Shown here in pieces: positions 9,901-17,173 of a DNA stretch of 64,000 nucleotides. A program made the position numbers and the translations under genes. Below the pieces are notes generated by a model. It did no database searches. It had not been told where the DNA came from and saw nothing but the letters and a program-made list of their open reading frames with translations. Location of the stretch: the NCBI GenBank assembly GCA_958443615.1, contig CAUCLI010000007.1:1-64000 (forward strand). Reading direction: 5' to 3'. The first letter of the stretch is position 1; every line of letters begins with the position of its first letter. This DNA is from an uncultured Collinsella sp. Its GTDB lineage: Bacteria > Actinomycetota > Coriobacteriia > Coriobacteriales > Coriobacteriaceae.

Positions 9901-11142
9901 GCCCGAGACCGCCGCAGGATCAAGTGCGCCCTCCATCTGGGAGACCTCCGCCTTGGCGAGCATGGAGGACAGCTCGCGCTCAATCTGCTCGTTCGTGGCA
10001 CCGGGGCGAGGCGCGACCGCAAGGCGATGGTCCACTGACGCCTGCGCATCGGACAGGCCCGAGGCGCCGGCCATCTTGAGCGTGGCGGTGAGCACGGCGT
10101 CCGCGGGTGCTGCGCGATGCGTGAACCTGACCGACGCGGCATCGTAAGACATGGTCACCCTGGCGACCGTGGAGTTGGATGAGGCCCATTCGATGCTCGC
10201 GACCGTCTTGCCCGTCTTGGCGTCAACGACCTTGCGCGGCAACTCGAGCTCCGCAGTCTCCGCGGGAACCGAGCCCTGGGCGATTTCACTCGGGAGTTCC
10301 ACGGTAGCGAACATCTGGGAGAGATACTCCTCCACCCGCGCATCGTCCCACGGAAGCTGCGAGGTGCGCCCGGGCGTGAACGTAACGGTCGCGTCGCCGC
10401 AGGACAGGCGATACGTGGGCTGGAAGCGTCGCAGCAGCGTGTAATCGGTATTGCCTGCACGCTCGGCGGGCGGCAGGAAGAAAAACTCGATGTCGCCATT
10501 GGAGGCGCCGTCCGAGATGTCGATCGAGCCGCGTGCGGCGGGCTCGTACTTCTCCATGCCGGAGCTCACCACGTGGCTCGTGACGCCGGCCACGCCCAAC
10601 TCGGCCAGGCGCGCCTCGATCATGGTGTTGAGATTGGCGTCAACGCCGAACTTGGGCACGGGACGGTAGCCGCTGAAGCCGTCCTTCTCGAGCGCCTCGA
10701 CCGCGGCGGCGAGCTTGGCCTCGCTCTCGGCTGGACCAGCGTCGCTGACGGCGGAAATGCCCGCGCCGTCGGATACGGCCTCGACAGGCTCTGATGCGGG
10801 CGCGGCGGTCTCGGACAGGGCCTCGGCAGGCTCTGATGCGGGCGCGGCTGATTCCCCACCTGCGCCCTCCTCGGGCGCGAGCACCTCCCCGCTGGATTTC
10901 TCCGAAGCAGGAGCTTCGCCGACGCCCTCGCCGATAAGAGCATCCACGCGGGACCCCTGCGCCTCGGAAGCAACCGGGGCGGCCTGCACCGGCACATCCA
11001 GCTCATCCTCGAGCGCTTGCGCCCATGCGGGCGCGGGCACCCCACCCGTAATCAATGAAAGCGAAAGCGCCACCACGAGCGCCTTGCGAGCTGCAGGCAC
11101 CACGCGCACCGAGCGCGACGAGCGGCAATTGCGTCCGATCAT
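6964..11142 (-). CDS. Large surface protein: Ig-like repeats, DUF4430 domain and PQQ-like beta-propeller
   Basis: A 1392-residue exported protein. In order: a signal peptide ending near AWAQA (about residue 42); an acidic Ala/Glu/Pro-rich stretch to about 140; weak Ig-like repeats (IEWASSNSTVARV, YESSDPAAIRV) to about 660; a DUF4430 domain at about 670-765 (GATAWDVFAGLL, YWAFFIDGEYG, VKDGMTIELRYLDYG); a beta-propeller at about 815-1205 with repeated blades such as DGKVYIVTA, DGYVYVSSF, ADGFVYAVSR and EGNLYYTND; a Gly-rich low-complexity stalk to about 1345; then a membrane helix and RRRKGM. It is the first gene behind the riboswitch and is tightly coupled to a second DUF4430 gene. The propeller plus transcobalamin-like domain suggests corrinoid capture at the cell surface. 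No LPXTG motif was seen, so anchoring is by the C-terminal helix. Confidence 0.8.
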   Translation of the reverse strand: MIGRNCRSSRSVRVVPAARKALVVALSLSLITGGVPAPAWAQALEDELDVPVQAAPVASEAQGSRVDALIGEGVGEAPASEKSSGEVLAPEEGAGGESAAPASEPAEALSETAAPASEPVEAVSDGAGISAVSDAGPAESEAKLAAAVEALEKDGFSGYRPVPKFGVDANLNTMIEARLAELGVAGVTSHVVSSGMEKYEPAARGSIDISDGASNGDIEFFFLPPAERAGNTDYTLLRRFQPTYRLSCGDATVTFTPGRTSQLPWDDARVEEYLSQMFATVELPSEIAQGSVPAETAELELPRKVVDAKTGKTVASIEWASSNSTVARVTMSYDAASVRFTHRAAPADAVLTATLKMAGASGLSDAQASVDHRLAVAPRPGATNEQIERELSSMLAKAEVSQMEGALDPAAVSGDLKLPSPRALGVDGRVYKLAYESSDPAAIRVNGYRGVVTPNLEGEEPRFATITASLTYEGVTVRRDLGTFTPSVVTNAEIDAAVAFMGQVKAGYAAALLGANASAGQVEKDLAPFQSASPAADGSIAWARTAAERDDAGVVPVDLPGYDPMGTAKWRLFRSSREAVVASESLLVTRPEYNTKTRVDSRLTYKAYESLAKAHPGDARLQKLVDQPVSAIFTVLGTAGAEDPDSGRMLTVNARVIGLDAAGDDGTRMQRDWVPLTEVALSAEDGATAWDVFAGLLDEAGYTYALNAGGPTSITAPNGTTLDSDFSDPYRYWAFFIDGEYGQGEQGASTTCRVKDGMTIELRYLDYGATVVPQVDVPVNPDAEHPHLDAQWNGFINGGAGAVTGAQTPVADGELAWAENLLTPEEVKAGGKLYASDPLIIDGKVYIVTASEVQDPVTWRPVHSISRLQVVDRATGKVEREVALGATMDSTCRPAYADGIIVIPLSGGRLQAVSAKTLETLWVVPASSKGQSLCTLTVRDGYVYVSSFDSFGDGESTASGSVKRYSLRTGALAGDIRNDRAGYYWAGGVSVGDFFVIGDDAGVIHVFTSDLSREVSSMDVSDHFIRTSLVEADGFVYAVSRNDGVLHKLAIDGEGAVREVGRVQVAAYSTSTPAIVGTYAFVGGLGEGKMWLAPGVLSVVDLSSMTVVASITKADGSDIRGEIKGAPLVSVQDGETYVYFTSNKVSPSFDEGGGVYVYRLGDAQASVLFQPGPGQIQYCMASVICDEEGNLYYTNDSGHLFKIAGHGPAQGGDGGDGGDSGEQGGGGGQGGNQGGDGDGESQGGDTGQGGGQAGNGGEQAGSGDDSLGGQTGSGGVPEPEGAHTPGVGGGASAVPPASRPAAGSVAAGAKPVSAVEGGRSASSAPGEGSPDEPREGGPAQVGVVAGAGSALVNVAEGSPLPARIAFAAGAAGAVGLVVSGAWMAVSRRRKGM

Positions 11143-11184
11143 GTCGGATCCCTTCCCCCAGGGTCGGCGCCCCTCGATGAAAGG

Positions 11185-11345
11185 ACGCGTTCAGATGGGA
11201 GGCGATCCGACTTGTCATCATCCGACTGTGCGCGCCGTCCGATCTACGGCGCACTCGGCACAGCCGTCCGAGTTACGGTTACTGGTATAGCCGGGGACTT
11301 GCACCCCGATTCCCCTGGACGCCCCAGGCGCCCGCGCGTCTCCGC
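11185..11345 (-). promoter_or_regulatory. Cobalamin-type riboswitch
   Basis: Read on the minus strand, the leader contains CCAGGGGAATCGGGGTGCAA, then GTCCCCGGC and CCAGTAACCGTAACTCGGA, then ACAAGTCGGATCGCCTCCC near its 3' end. These match the order of conserved blocks in B12 riboswitches (GGGAA, GGTG-AA-CC, the ACTGTAA-like block, and the AGTC-GGA-CC tail). It ends about 40 bases before the start of the large DUF4430 protein. A covariance-model search would settle it; the block order makes a chance match unlikely. Confidence 0.75.
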
Positions 11346-11379
11346 GCCACCATCTCGACCATATTGTTGTAACCGGGAT

Positions 11380-11388
11380 ATGATACCA
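11380..11388 (-). promoter_or_regulatory. Extended -10 box for the riboswitch operon
   Basis: The minus strand reads TGGTATCAT just upstream of the riboswitch, a TG-type extended -10 at a suitable distance. No clear -35 was found. Confidence 0.45.
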
Positions 11389-11491
11389 CGACCGCCCTCC
11401 GCGCCTCTTGCATCGTCTGTTTATTCGCTCAGGTGCTCGCGCGCGCGGCACATAAGTCGAGGGACCCTCCGTGACAGGCAAGATCCACCCG

Positions 11492-12496
11492 CTACCGGTT
11501 CTCGATGCTGCCGATGTTCCTCAACTCGATCGAGATCAGCCCGTTTGGCTCGTTGACGAACTGCACGTAGTCGGTGTCCTTGAGCATCTCCGCGGGGAAG
11601 CTGATCTCGATGCCAGTGTCGGTGCGAATCTTGTGGTTGCGCACGGGCGCGCGCTCCACTATGGCGCGCTCCACGGCCACGCGCTCGGGCAGGCGCTCCT
11701 CGCGCACGCGCTCCTCGACGCGCTCCTTGAGCACAGGCTCATCCTCGAAGATGTCCTCGGCGATATCCCAGGGGGCGATCTCCTCGTCAACCTCGACCTT
11801 CTCGGCCACGGCGGCCTTAGCCTTGGCAAGCGCCACCGCCGTGTTGGCGCCGTGCTCCTCGGCGACCTCCTCGACAATGCGCGTCACGGCCTCGATGACC
11901 TCCTTGCCCGAGACGCCGCTTTCGCATTGGAGCAGGCCGTCGGGAATGATGAGGGTGTCCTCGCCCATGATCTTGCGCTTCTTGTCCACGTAGAACGCCT
12001 CCATGGAGCTCGCGCGCACGAGCGCGTAGGAGGAGACCTTCTGCGAGGGCCCGGGCAGGATGGCATAACGCTTGGCGATGTCGTTGCGGACCTCGCCGCC
12101 CTCGCGCGCGACCTCGTGCATGAAGGCGGTGCGACTCGCCATGAGCAGCACGGCGAACCAGCGCACATCGTCATCGTCGTCGAAATCGGCCACGAGCACG
12201 TCAGTGGATTCCATCTTGTCGGCCTTCGCGAGCTCGGCGGCGAAGAACTCCGCGATCTGCTGTGAGAGGTCCACGAACTCGCGATCACCGAAGAAGTACC
12301 CCTTGAGCTCCCCGGCGAAGGCGCTCTCCTCAGAGAAGGACGCGCGGCGATTATCGACGCTCGTGCGCGCGCGGCGCAGATGCGAGCTCACGAACGAGCG
12401 CACGGCGCGCGTATCGAAATCGAGCTCGCGCTCGCTCATCACGTTGACGGCGGAGTCGAAATCGAGGATGTGCAGGATGGCATGGTTGATCTTCAC
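11492..12496 (-). CDS. Nucleoid-associated protein, NdpA/YejK (37-kDa) family
   Basis: A 334-residue cytoplasmic protein opening with VKINHAILHILDF and an SERELD motif, the N-terminal signature of the 37-kDa nucleoid-associated family. The C-terminus ends in DYVQFVNEPNGLISIELRNIG, also typical. The family binds DNA and is nucleoid-located; its cellular function is poorly known. The start is a GTG at 12496 with AAAGGAG at correct spacing; an ATG at 12532 lies upstream of that site and was rejected. A highly acidic/basic alternating stretch (LKERVEERVREERLPERVA) about 70 residues from the end looks helical. Confidence 0.75.
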   Translation of the reverse strand: MKINHAILHILDFDSAVNVMSERELDFDTRAVRSFVSSHLRRARTSVDNRRASFSEESAFAGELKGYFFGDREFVDLSQQIAEFFAAELAKADKMESTDVLVADFDDDDDVRWFAVLLMASRTAFMHEVAREGGEVRNDIAKRYAILPGPSQKVSSYALVRASSMEAFYVDKKRKIMGEDTLIIPDGLLQCESGVSGKEVIEAVTRIVEEVAEEHGANTAVALAKAKAAVAEKVEVDEEIAPWDIAEDIFEDEPVLKERVEERVREERLPERVAVERAIVERAPVRNHKIRTDTGIEISFPAEMLKDTDYVQFVNEPNGLISIELRNIGSIENR

Positions 12497-12661
12497 GGAC
12501 GGGCTCCTTTTGATGCGCTTGAACCTGGCCATTATACCCGTGCCCGCGGGCGGGCGGCGTCCGTGACAAAGTCACAGACGCACGTCGACTCGGACCGTAT
12601 GGTATGTATCGAACAGGAAACGCGGGCAAACATCCCGCATATGAAAAGAAAGGCGTCTGCC

Positions 12662-12985
12662 ATGTCCATCTTCTCCGGATTCTTCGGCCCCGGCATCGAC
12701 GATCTCGCCGCCCAGGCGCGCGAGACCGCGGGCAGCATCATGATCGACGTCCGCACCCCGGACGAGTATCGCGACGGCCACATCGAGGGCGCCCTGAGCA
12801 TCCCGCTCGCGTCCATCCCCGCCACCGCCTCAAAGCGACTCCCCAACAAGAACGCACCGATCTACGTGTACTGCCTCTCCGGCGCCCGCAGCGCCCAGGC
12901 CGTGCGCGAACTTGAGCGCCAGGGGTATACCAATGTCGTCAACATGGGCGGCATCGGCCGTTGGTCCGGCCCATTGGTCCGCTGA
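12662..12985 (+). CDS. Single-domain rhodanese (sulfurtransferase)
   Basis: A 107-residue one-domain rhodanese. IDVRTPDEYRDGHIEGA is the standard family block, and the active-site loop YCLSGARS places the persulfide-forming Cys at residue 71. It carries sulfane sulfur between donors and acceptors. It lies 51 bases upstream of a CoA-disulfide reductase that has its own rhodanese domain, so both probably act in the same persulfide or redox-balance unit. GAAAGG precedes ATG 12662. Confidence 0.9.
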   Translation: MSIFSGFFGPGIDDLAAQARETAGSIMIDVRTPDEYRDGHIEGALSIPLASIPATASKRLPNKNAPIYVYCLSGARSAQAVRELERQGYTNVVNMGGIGRWSGPLVR

Positions 12986-13036
12986 GCCCGCTTCGCGCAC
13001 GCCCGATTCGCACGGACCCCATCGAAAGGAACCAGT

Positions 13037-14734
13037 ATGAAAGTCGTCATCGTCGGAGGAGTCGCCGGAGGGGCGACCGCGGCCGCCCGCCTGCGTCGTC
13101 TGAATGAGAACGCCGAGATCATCATGATCGAGCGCTCCGGCTACGTGAGCTACGCCAACTGCGGCCTGCCCTACTACATCGGCGGCACCATCACCGACCG
13201 CTCCAAGCTCACCTTGCAGACGCCTGAGAGCTTCCGCAACCGCTTCGACATCGATGCCCGTGTGCGCCAGGAGGTCGTCTCGATCGACCGCACGGCTCGC
13301 ACCGTCACCGTGCGCCGCCTCGACGACGGCGCGGAATACGTCGAAAGCTACGACAAGCTCATCCTCTCCCCCGGCGCGCGCCCCGTGACGCCCGACCTGC
13401 CCGGCATCGGCGCCGAGCGCCTGTTCACGCTGCGCACCGTCGAGGACACGTACGCGATCGCCGAGTTCATCGAGCGCGAGCACCCGCGCCGCGCCGTGGT
13501 CGTGGGCGCCGGCTTCATCGGGCTGGAGATGGCCGAGAACCTGCGCGACCGCGGGCTCGACGTCACGGTCGTCCAGCGCGGCGAGCACGTCATGCCCGTC
13601 TTCGATGCCGACATGGCCTCGCTGCTCCACAACCACCTGCGCGAGCACGGCGTCGAGCTTCTGCTTCAAGCCGATGTGACCGGATTCTCCGAGGATGCCG
13701 GCGGCATCACCACCGCCCTCGCCGACGGGCGCTCACTTGAGGGCGACCTCGTCATACTCTCCATCGGCGTCGCACCCGAGTCCGCCCTCGCCCGCGAGGC
13801 GGGCCTCGAGCTCGGCATGCGCGGGTCCATCAAGGTCGATGCCACCATGCGCACGAGCGACCCGGACATCTACGCCGTGGGAGACGCCGTAGAGGTCACC
13901 AACACGGTGACCGGCTCCCCCGCCCTGATCGCACTCGCCGGCCCCGCCAACAAGCAGGGCCGCGTCGCCGCCGACAACATCTGCGGCCGTGCAAGCGAGT
14001 TCGCCGGCTCCCAGGGTTCCTCCGTCCTCAAGCTCTTCGAGCTCGATGCCGCATCCACCGGCCTCACGCTCGCCGCGGCCCGCGCCGCCGGGCTCGACGC
14101 CGACGCGGTGATCCTCTCCCCCGCCAACCACGCCACCTATTACCCCGGCGCCGAGACCATGACGCTCAAGGTCGTCTACGAGCGCGGAACCGGCAGGATC
14201 CTCGGAGGCCAGGCCATCGGTCGCGGCGGCGTGGACAAGCGCATCGACGTGCTCGCGGTCGCGATCCGCGCGCGCATGGGCGCGTCCGACCTCACCGAGC
14301 TCGACCTCGCCTACGCCCCGCCGTATTCCTCTGCCAAGGACCCCGTGAACATGGCCGGATTCATGATCGAGAACATCCTCGATGGGCTGGTCGACCAGGT
14401 CACGTGGGATGAGGCGCTCGCCCTCGCCGCCTCAAGCGACGACATCGCGCTGCTCGACACGCGCACCGCTGGCGAGCACGCGCGCGGCGGGATCGACGGC
14501 GCGCTGCACGTGCCCGTCGACGAGTTGCGCGAGCACCTTGACGAACTGCCCCGAGACAAGCGCCTGCTCGTGTTCTGCGCCAGCGGCCTGCGCAGCTACG
14601 TGGCCTGCCGTGTCCTTTCACAGCACGGGTTCGCCTGCGCCAACGTCGCCGGCGGCTATGGATTCCACACGCAGGTAAAACGCGGCAGCGCCGTTGCCCA
14701 CACCTGCATCGGCGATTGCGGCCTTCCCGTCTAG
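13037..14734 (+). CDS. CoA-disulfide reductase fused to a rhodanese domain (CoADR-RHD)
   Basis: A 565-residue flavoprotein. GGVAGGATAAARLRRL at residues 7-22 binds FAD, SYANCGLPYYIGG puts the single redox-active Cys at residue 42, and VVVGAGFIGLEMAENL is the NAD(P)H-binding motif. DIYAVGDAVEV binds the flavin ribityl chain. The last ~110 residues form a rhodanese domain with LLDTRTAGEHARGGIDGA and the active loop CASGLRS near residue 514. The family reduces CoA disulfide, CoA persulfide or polysulfide with NAD(P)H, protecting an anaerobe against oxidative or sulfur stress. GAAAGGAACC precedes ATG 13037. It forms an operon with the upstream rhodanese and is followed by a Crp/Fnr-type regulator. 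Confidence 0.9.
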   Translation: MKVVIVGGVAGGATAAARLRRLNENAEIIMIERSGYVSYANCGLPYYIGGTITDRSKLTLQTPESFRNRFDIDARVRQEVVSIDRTARTVTVRRLDDGAEYVESYDKLILSPGARPVTPDLPGIGAERLFTLRTVEDTYAIAEFIEREHPRRAVVVGAGFIGLEMAENLRDRGLDVTVVQRGEHVMPVFDADMASLLHNHLREHGVELLLQADVTGFSEDAGGITTALADGRSLEGDLVILSIGVAPESALAREAGLELGMRGSIKVDATMRTSDPDIYAVGDAVEVTNTVTGSPALIALAGPANKQGRVAADNICGRASEFAGSQGSSVLKLFELDAASTGLTLAAARAAGLDADAVILSPANHATYYPGAETMTLKVVYERGTGRILGGQAIGRGGVDKRIDVLAVAIRARMGASDLTELDLAYAPPYSSAKDPVNMAGFMIENILDGLVDQVTWDEALALAASSDDIALLDTRTAGEHARGGIDGALHVPVDELREHLDELPRDKRLLVFCASGLRSYVACRVLSQHGFACANVAGGYGFHTQVKRGSAVAHTCIGDCGLPV

Positions 14735-14780
14735 GCGGCGCCAGCGAACGTCAGGTTCTTCCCATACCTCGCCGCGAATG

Positions 14781-14866
14781 CGTCTCAATTGGGGACAGGT
14801 GCAAATTGAGACATCCGGGGATCAACGGCGCAAAGTCGCAATTTGCACCTGTCCCCAATTGAGACG
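14781..14866. repeat. 27-bp perfect inverted repeat with CCTGTCCCC core
   Basis: Arms at 14781-14807 and 14840-14866 are exact reverse complements (outer word CGTCTCAATT, inner GGGGACAGGTGCAAATT) and enclose a 32-base centre. It shares its outer word and core with the element at 1182-1225. It lies between the CoA-disulfide reductase and the Crp/Fnr gene. Confidence 0.9.
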
Positions 14867-14913
14867 TTCGATACCATGGGGGGCGTGTCGGACCCGGCGG
14901 TAGGGAGCGAGCC

Positions 14914-15597
14914 ATGGCAGCGGAGCAGTCGGAAATCGAGCGGGGCCTGCGGGAGCTCGTCCCCTTCTGGGCGGAGCTCGATCAAAACCAACGGGCCTTC
15001 CTCTCCCAGCGCAGCCGTCGCATGCGGTTCGACGCGGGCGCCCACGTCCAAGGGGCCGGCACGGGCTGCGCGGGCGTGATCTTTGTCCGCAGCGGGCGCC
15101 TGCGCGCGTTCATGCTCTCCGATCAGGGCCGCGAGGTCACGCTCTTCCACGTGCAACCCGGCGAGTGCTGCGTGCTCGCCGCCTCTTGCATCCTGCCCAT
15201 GATCACCTTCGACATCGCGCTCGACGCAGCCGAGGACTCCGACCTGCTCGTCATCGACTCACAGGCCTTCGGCGCGATCTCGCAGGAGAACACCCATGCC
15301 GAGGCGTTCACCTACCGCCAGGCGACCGAGCGCTTCAGCGACTGCATGTGGGTCATGCAGCAGGTCCTGTTCATGGGGCTGGACGAGCGCCTCGCCATCT
15401 GGCTGCTCGACGAGGTCGCCCGCGGCGGCTCGAGAACCATCTCCGCCACGCACGATGAGATCGCACGCCACCTGGGCAGCGCGCGAGAGGCCGTCGGCCG
15501 CATGCTCAAGTACTTCGCCCGCGAGGGCCTCGTCTCCCTCTCGCGCGGGTCCGTGGAAATCGTGGACGCCAAGCGCCTGCGCCGCCTCACCATGTGA
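14914..15597 (+). CDS. Crp/Fnr-family transcriptional regulator
   Basis: A 227-residue regulator with an N-terminal cyclic-nucleotide-binding-type beta barrel (about 20-130, containing GVIFVRSGRLRAFMLSDQGREV) and a C-terminal winged helix (about 150-220) with TISATHDEIARHLGSAREAVGRML as the recognition region. Four N-terminal cysteines of the Fnr iron-sulfur type are absent, but CCVLAASC in the barrel is unusual and could sense redox or sulfur. It starts 179 bases after the CoA-disulfide reductase on the same strand; it may control that unit, with the inverted repeat between them. GGGAGCGAG precedes ATG 14914. Confidence 0.88.
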   Translation: MAAEQSEIERGLRELVPFWAELDQNQRAFLSQRSRRMRFDAGAHVQGAGTGCAGVIFVRSGRLRAFMLSDQGREVTLFHVQPGECCVLAASCILPMITFDIALDAAEDSDLLVIDSQAFGAISQENTHAEAFTYRQATERFSDCMWVMQQVLFMGLDERLAIWLLDEVARGGSRTISATHDEIARHLGSAREAVGRMLKYFAREGLVSLSRGSVEIVDAKRLRRLTM

Positions 15598-15707
15598 TGC
15601 GGGCAAGGCCGCCGCGAGGGGACGTGCGAACGAGAGATGCGCCGCGCATCGCCGCGCGCACACTCGAACGCGGGGCCCGGGCTACCCCATCGACCCGCGC
15701 CCTCGGC

Positions 15708-16931
15708 CTACTCCGCACGTTCCCCATCGCCGACCCGCTGCGCGATCGCGCCGATGGCGGGATGCGCGCTCTTGATGGTGTCGATGAAGCCGGTGGCGGC
15801 ATCCGCCGCGCGCTCCACCGTCGCGGTCTTCACGAACGACACGACCACGTCCTTGACGAACTGCTGCACATCCTCGTCGAGGCCATCGATGGCCTCGAGC
15901 ATGAGGGGGACGTTCGTCTTGCGGTCGGCCATGATGTCGGAGAAATGCGTGGCGCCCGTCACGCCGATGACATCGAAGAGCGCATCGACGAACCGTCCGC
16001 GCTCATCGAGGGTGTACTTGTCCATCCAGGCATCGAGCGTCGCGCTGAAAAGGCGCGACGACGCCGTGTAGCCGTCCGCGCGGACGAACGCGCCCGCATC
16101 CACATCGACGGTCCAGAGAAACGGGTTGTGCTGCAGCATCGAGATTCCGTCGCTTTCGACGATCGTCGGGGCGAAATCGGGCGCCTCGGACAGCACGGCC
16201 CCGATCATGGTCGACTTGGGGACGGTCTTCTCCATGATGGGCATGATGCGGCGGTAGGGGTCCCCGGCGCAGAACTCGCGATGGAACCCCGGCCCATCGT
16301 GCGAGAAGACGCGCGGGATGCGCCCGCGATGCTCGGGCGCGCACATGGCGGCGGCGTACACCGCCAGGTTGCCGCCCTTGGAATGCCCTCCCACGTACAG
16401 GGACCCCGCAACCTTGCCCGCCATGTCGTCGAGATAGGCGGCCGCCTCCTCCTGGGCGGGAACGGGGCTCAGGAAGGTCATGTTGAAGTCTTCCTTCCAA
16501 CCGACGACCGTCGAATCCGTCCCACGGAACGCGATGTAGGAAGACCCATCGGGCAGGCGGAACGTCATGGCGGCGAACTGCTCCTCGCTCACCTTGTCCG
16601 TCTTGAAGCGAAATCCCGTCAGGCGGCAGGAGCGGAAACGCGGGCTCGCGCAGACGGCGAACAGGAGGTCGCGGCTGCCCTGCACGTCCCAACTCGAGCC
16701 GAACATGTCGTCGAAATCCTCGGCGCGGAGAAGCTCGTGCAAGGCGATGCCGCGCACGGTGCACGCGCGCGTGTGCTCGGGCCCCAGGTGGGTATAGGAC
16801 AGCCAGGAGAACACCAGGCTGTCCACCGTGCACAGCGGTCGCTCCTCGAACGTGTCCATCGCCGAGCGCACATAGTCGAGGAAATTGCCCGCCGACTTGC
16901 CCTTCAGGGGCAACAAGCCCTTCTCCTCCAT
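15708..16931 (-). CDS. DUF2974 alpha/beta-hydrolase (lipase-like)
   Basis: A 407-residue cytoplasmic protein of the DUF2974 (Mbeg1-like) family. YIAFRGTDSTVVGWKEDFNM is the oxyanion-side block, and YVGGHSKGGNLAVYAA at about residue 180 is a GxSxG-like nucleophile elbow (GHSKG), followed by SHDGPGF, which likely supplies the Asp. The family is common in gut Gram-positive bacteria; the substrate is unknown. There is no signal peptide. It lies downstream of ldh on the same strand, separated by a repeat element and a hairpin, so it probably has its own promoter. Confidence 0.8.
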   Translation of the reverse strand: MEEKGLLPLKGKSAGNFLDYVRSAMDTFEERPLCTVDSLVFSWLSYTHLGPEHTRACTVRGIALHELLRAEDFDDMFGSSWDVQGSRDLLFAVCASPRFRSCRLTGFRFKTDKVSEEQFAAMTFRLPDGSSYIAFRGTDSTVVGWKEDFNMTFLSPVPAQEEAAAYLDDMAGKVAGSLYVGGHSKGGNLAVYAAAMCAPEHRGRIPRVFSHDGPGFHREFCAGDPYRRIMPIMEKTVPKSTMIGAVLSEAPDFAPTIVESDGISMLQHNPFLWTVDVDAGAFVRADGYTASSRLFSATLDAWMDKYTLDERGRFVDALFDVIGVTGATHFSDIMADRKTNVPLMLEAIDGLDEDVQQFVKDVVVSFVKTATVERAADAATGFIDTIKSAHPAIGAIAQRVGDGERAE

Positions 16932-17066
16932 GTCGCGCTCCCCTCCCGTCGACGGCGCTTTCCGACCATTTTATCCCCTCGGGCGCGGGAGCCGCCCCTC
17001 GCACTCAGGGACCGCCCCCTCGTGCGTGGGAACCATCCCATCGGGCGCGCGGGCGGCGGAAACGCG

Positions 17067-17100
17067 AGGACCCCGGCGCCCTCAGGCGGGCCGGGGTCCT
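17067..17100 (-). terminator. Hairpin downstream of ldh
   Basis: AGGACCCCGG (17067-17076) pairs exactly with CCGGGGTCCT (17091-17100). It sits between ldh and the DUF2974 gene. There is no T-run, so termination strength is uncertain. Confidence 0.5.
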
Positions 17101-17118
17101 CCATGGTGCGGGGCAGAT

Positions 17119-17166
17119 GTGCAAAACGCACCCGTCCCCTTTTGCACGCGCACTTTTGCACGCGCG
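17119..17166. repeat. Intergenic repeat, GTGCAAAA word with CCCGTCCCC core
   Basis: GTGCAAAA, then CGCACCCGTCCCC, then TTTTGCAC, then a short spacer and TTTTGCAC again. This is the layout of the element at 1182-1225 (word, core, reverse-complement word, spacer, reverse-complement word) with a different word. It lies just after the ldh stop codon. Confidence 0.75.
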
Positions 17167-17173
17167 GTGCGGC

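Noticed and set aside
8554..10038. Long plus-strand open frame opposite the large DUF4430 protein
   Set aside because: The minus-strand protein has a signal peptide, domains and a riboswitch; the opposite frame has none.
11050..11142. Possible sortase-type anchoring of the DUF4430/propeller protein
   Set aside because: The C-terminal region has LPARI before the hydrophobic tail, not LPXTG or a known variant, so a plain membrane anchor is the safer reading.
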